A stretch of DNA of 6,744 nt, taken from the NCBI GenBank assembly GCA_038317345.1, contig JBBQBH010000084.1, positions 1 to 6,744 on the forward strand. Reading direction: 5' to 3'. The notes beneath the pieces were generated by a model. The model did no database searches. It saw only the letters and a list, made by a program, of their open reading frames with translations, and was not told where the DNA came from. Each line of letters opens with the position of its first letter. Positions within the stretch are counted from its first letter, which is position 1. The position numbers and the translations under genes are program-made. Source of the DNA: Mayfieldus sp038317345 (GTDB lineage: Bacteria; Actinomycetota; Thermoleophilia; Solirubrobacterales; 70-9). Shown piece after piece: positions 5,751 to 6,744 of this stretch.

Positions 5751-6445
5751 CAGGGGACGGTCGAGTAGCGCCGCCGGTAAAGGATGTACGGGCGCCCGAT
5801 GTACTGCAGGGGAATGCTCCAGGCGTGCACGAGGCGGGTGAAGGGGAAGACGGCCCAGAACGCCCAGGCGATGATCGCGTGCAGCTGGTAGATCAGCGGC
5901 GCGCTGGTGGCGGCCCCGACATTGGGGTCGAGGTAGAAGAGCGACTGCCACCACGGGCTGATCGTCTCGCGGTAGTTGTGGGGGCTGTCGGTGAGCAGCG
6001 TGTAGGCGAAGGTCATGTAGGAGCCGATCACGATCAGCGCCGTGAGCAGCGCGTAGGCGAGCATGTCGGTGCGGGTGGTGGTGCGACGCACACGGTCGCT
6101 GGCGGTACGGCGGTAGAGCAGGCCCAGCAGGCCGATCAGCGTCACCAGAGCGGCGATTCCGCCGGCGACCCCGGCGAACCAGCGGTAGGCGCTCTCGGAG
6201 ATCCCGATCGAGCTGGTCAGCGACTCGGGGATGCAGAGGCCGATCAGGTGGCCGCCGATTGCGGCCAGCGCCCCGTAGTGAAAGGCGGGGCTGGCCCAGC
6301 CAAGGACGCTGCGCTCGAGCAGCTGGGTCGAGCGGCTGGTCCAGGCGAACTGGTCACGCCGATAGCGCCACCAGTGGCCGACGACGAAGACCGCGATCGC
6401 GACGTAGGGGAAGATGATCCAGAGCAGGACCTTGCCGGCGCTCAC
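5750..6445 (-). CDS. narI: Respiratory nitrate reductase gamma subunit NarI (cytochrome b)
   Basis: The membrane cytochrome b subunit of the NarGHI nitrate reductase: it oxidises quinol and passes electrons through two b hemes to NarH and NarG. The 231-residue length is typical. Five hydrophobic segments are visible (about 5-24, 52-72, 88-110, 128-150, 183-203). The heme ligands are intact: His56 and His66 in helix 2 (ASPAFHYGALAAIGGHLIGL), and His189 and His207 near the C-terminus (YQLHAIIAW and RLVHAWSIPLQYIGRPY). These correspond to E. coli His56, His66, His187 and His205, with the same 18-residue gap between the last pair. The start is GTG at 6445, overlapping the narJ TGA as GTGA, which implies coupled translation. 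The stop overlaps the TDT start by one base. Confidence 0.96.
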   Translation of the reverse strand: MSAGKVLLWIIFPYVAIAVFVVGHWWRYRRDQFAWTSRSTQLLERSVLGWASPAFHYGALAAIGGHLIGLCIPESLTSSIGISESAYRWFAGVAGGIAALVTLIGLLGLLYRRTASDRVRRTTTRTDMLAYALLTALIVIGSYMTFAYTLLTDSPHNYRETISPWWQSLFYLDPNVGAATSAPLIYQLHAIIAWAFWAVFPFTRLVHAWSIPLQYIGRPYILYRRRYSTVP

Positions 6446-6744
6446 CGCCGCGCCTCCGCGGCCGGCATCACCTCGGGCGGCGCGAAGGGCTCGAGGCCGA
6501 CCGTCTCGCTCGGCGGCCCCGCCGCCGCGAGCCTGCCGACCCGGGCGCGGTCGATCGCCGACAGGTCGCCAAGCGTCAGGCAGACCGCCTCGACTAGGTG
6601 CGAATAGGGGCTCTCGAGATCGCGCAGGCTGAGTCGGACGAGCTCGAGCCCGGCGCGGTGCTCGCGCAGGACCAGCTCGCCGCGGCCGTCCGGCGCCAGC
6701 GCCGCGAACTCGAGCATCACCGGCAAATAGTCGGGAAGCTCGGT
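6442..6744 (-). CDS. narJ: Nitrate reductase assembly chaperone NarJ, C-terminal part
   Basis: The last 100 residues of NarJ (TorD-like family), a cytoplasmic chaperone that helps insert the molybdenum cofactor into NarG before the complex docks on NarI; it is not part of the finished enzyme. The readable part begins TELPDYLPVMLEFAAL, the family's conserved ELPDYLP motif followed by an LEF(A/L) helix. It continues with an arginine/leucine-rich helical stretch containing SPYSHLVEAVC, and ends in a proline-rich tail (PFAPPEVMPAAEARR). The N-terminal half lies past the right edge, with narH and narG expected beyond it. Its TGA stop lies within the first four bases of narI, so narJ and narI are surely in one transcript. 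Confidence 0.93.
   Translation of the reverse strand, partial: TELPDYLPVMLEFAALAPDGRGELVLREHRAGLELVRLSLRDLESPYSHLVEAVCLTLGDLSAIDRARVGRLAAAGPPSETVGLEPFAPPEVMPAAEARR

Noticed and set aside
5751..5954. N-terminal extension of the TDT gene to 5954 (407 residues)
   Set aside because: The extra 68 residues are arginine/proline-rich and lie wholly within narI. The start at 5750, overlapping the narI stop as TGATG, gives the family's usual length.
5163..6607. Long plus-strand ORFs (5163-5768, 5332-5841, 5825-6607) opposite narI and the TDT gene
   Set aside because: Their translations are Arg/Gln/Glu/Gly-rich with no family resemblance, typical antisense open frames in GC-rich coding DNA. The minus-strand frames carry the conserved heme ligands and membrane segments.

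Overview
The window is a high-GC chromosomal stretch in which every protein gene I can support lies on the minus strand, so transcription runs from high to low coordinates. GC-rich codon use, NarJ/NarI, an ECF sigma factor with an LRKLDDYRGDSQF-type region 2, and a DUF488 / SFPASD / DUF2231 neighbourhood all suggest an actinobacterium. A Thermoleophilia-like lineage is possible, but that is a guess from sequence style; there is no rRNA or marker gene to settle it.

Right part (6744 down to 4731): the 3' end of a respiratory nitrate reductase operon. The narJ C-terminus overlaps the narI start by 4 bp. narI in turn overlaps by 1 bp an ORF for a ten-helix SLAC1/TehA (TDT) family channel or transporter. 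narG and narH should lie beyond the right edge. The TDT gene sits where a nitrate/nitrite porter might be expected, which makes it a candidate anion channel for this pathway.

Middle (4730 down to 3667): just past the TDT stop, on the plus strand, is a decayed C-terminal piece of a DUF488 (YeaO-like) gene with a frameshift. Beyond it is a complete ECF sigma factor gene with a strong ribosome binding site and no recognisable anti-sigma gene beside it.

Left part (3396 down to 1): a likely co-transcribed group of DUF488, a small SFPASD-motif protein, an FAD/NAD(P) oxidoreductase and a DUF2231 membrane protein. A 380-bp spacer with an inverted repeat follows, then the N-terminal 127 residues of a transketolase that runs off the left edge. 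The oxidoreductase has lost one base near position 1602: its predicted product stops after 364 residues, while the conserved C-terminal tail continues in the next frame down to 1429.

Taken together the window joins anaerobic respiration (nitrate reductase) with a redox/stress-type accessory set. The most useful observations are the frameshifted reductase, the DUF488 relic beside an intact relative about 1.3 kb away, and the SLAC1-type channel coupled to narI. I found no CRISPR array, tRNA, rRNA or insertion sequence.
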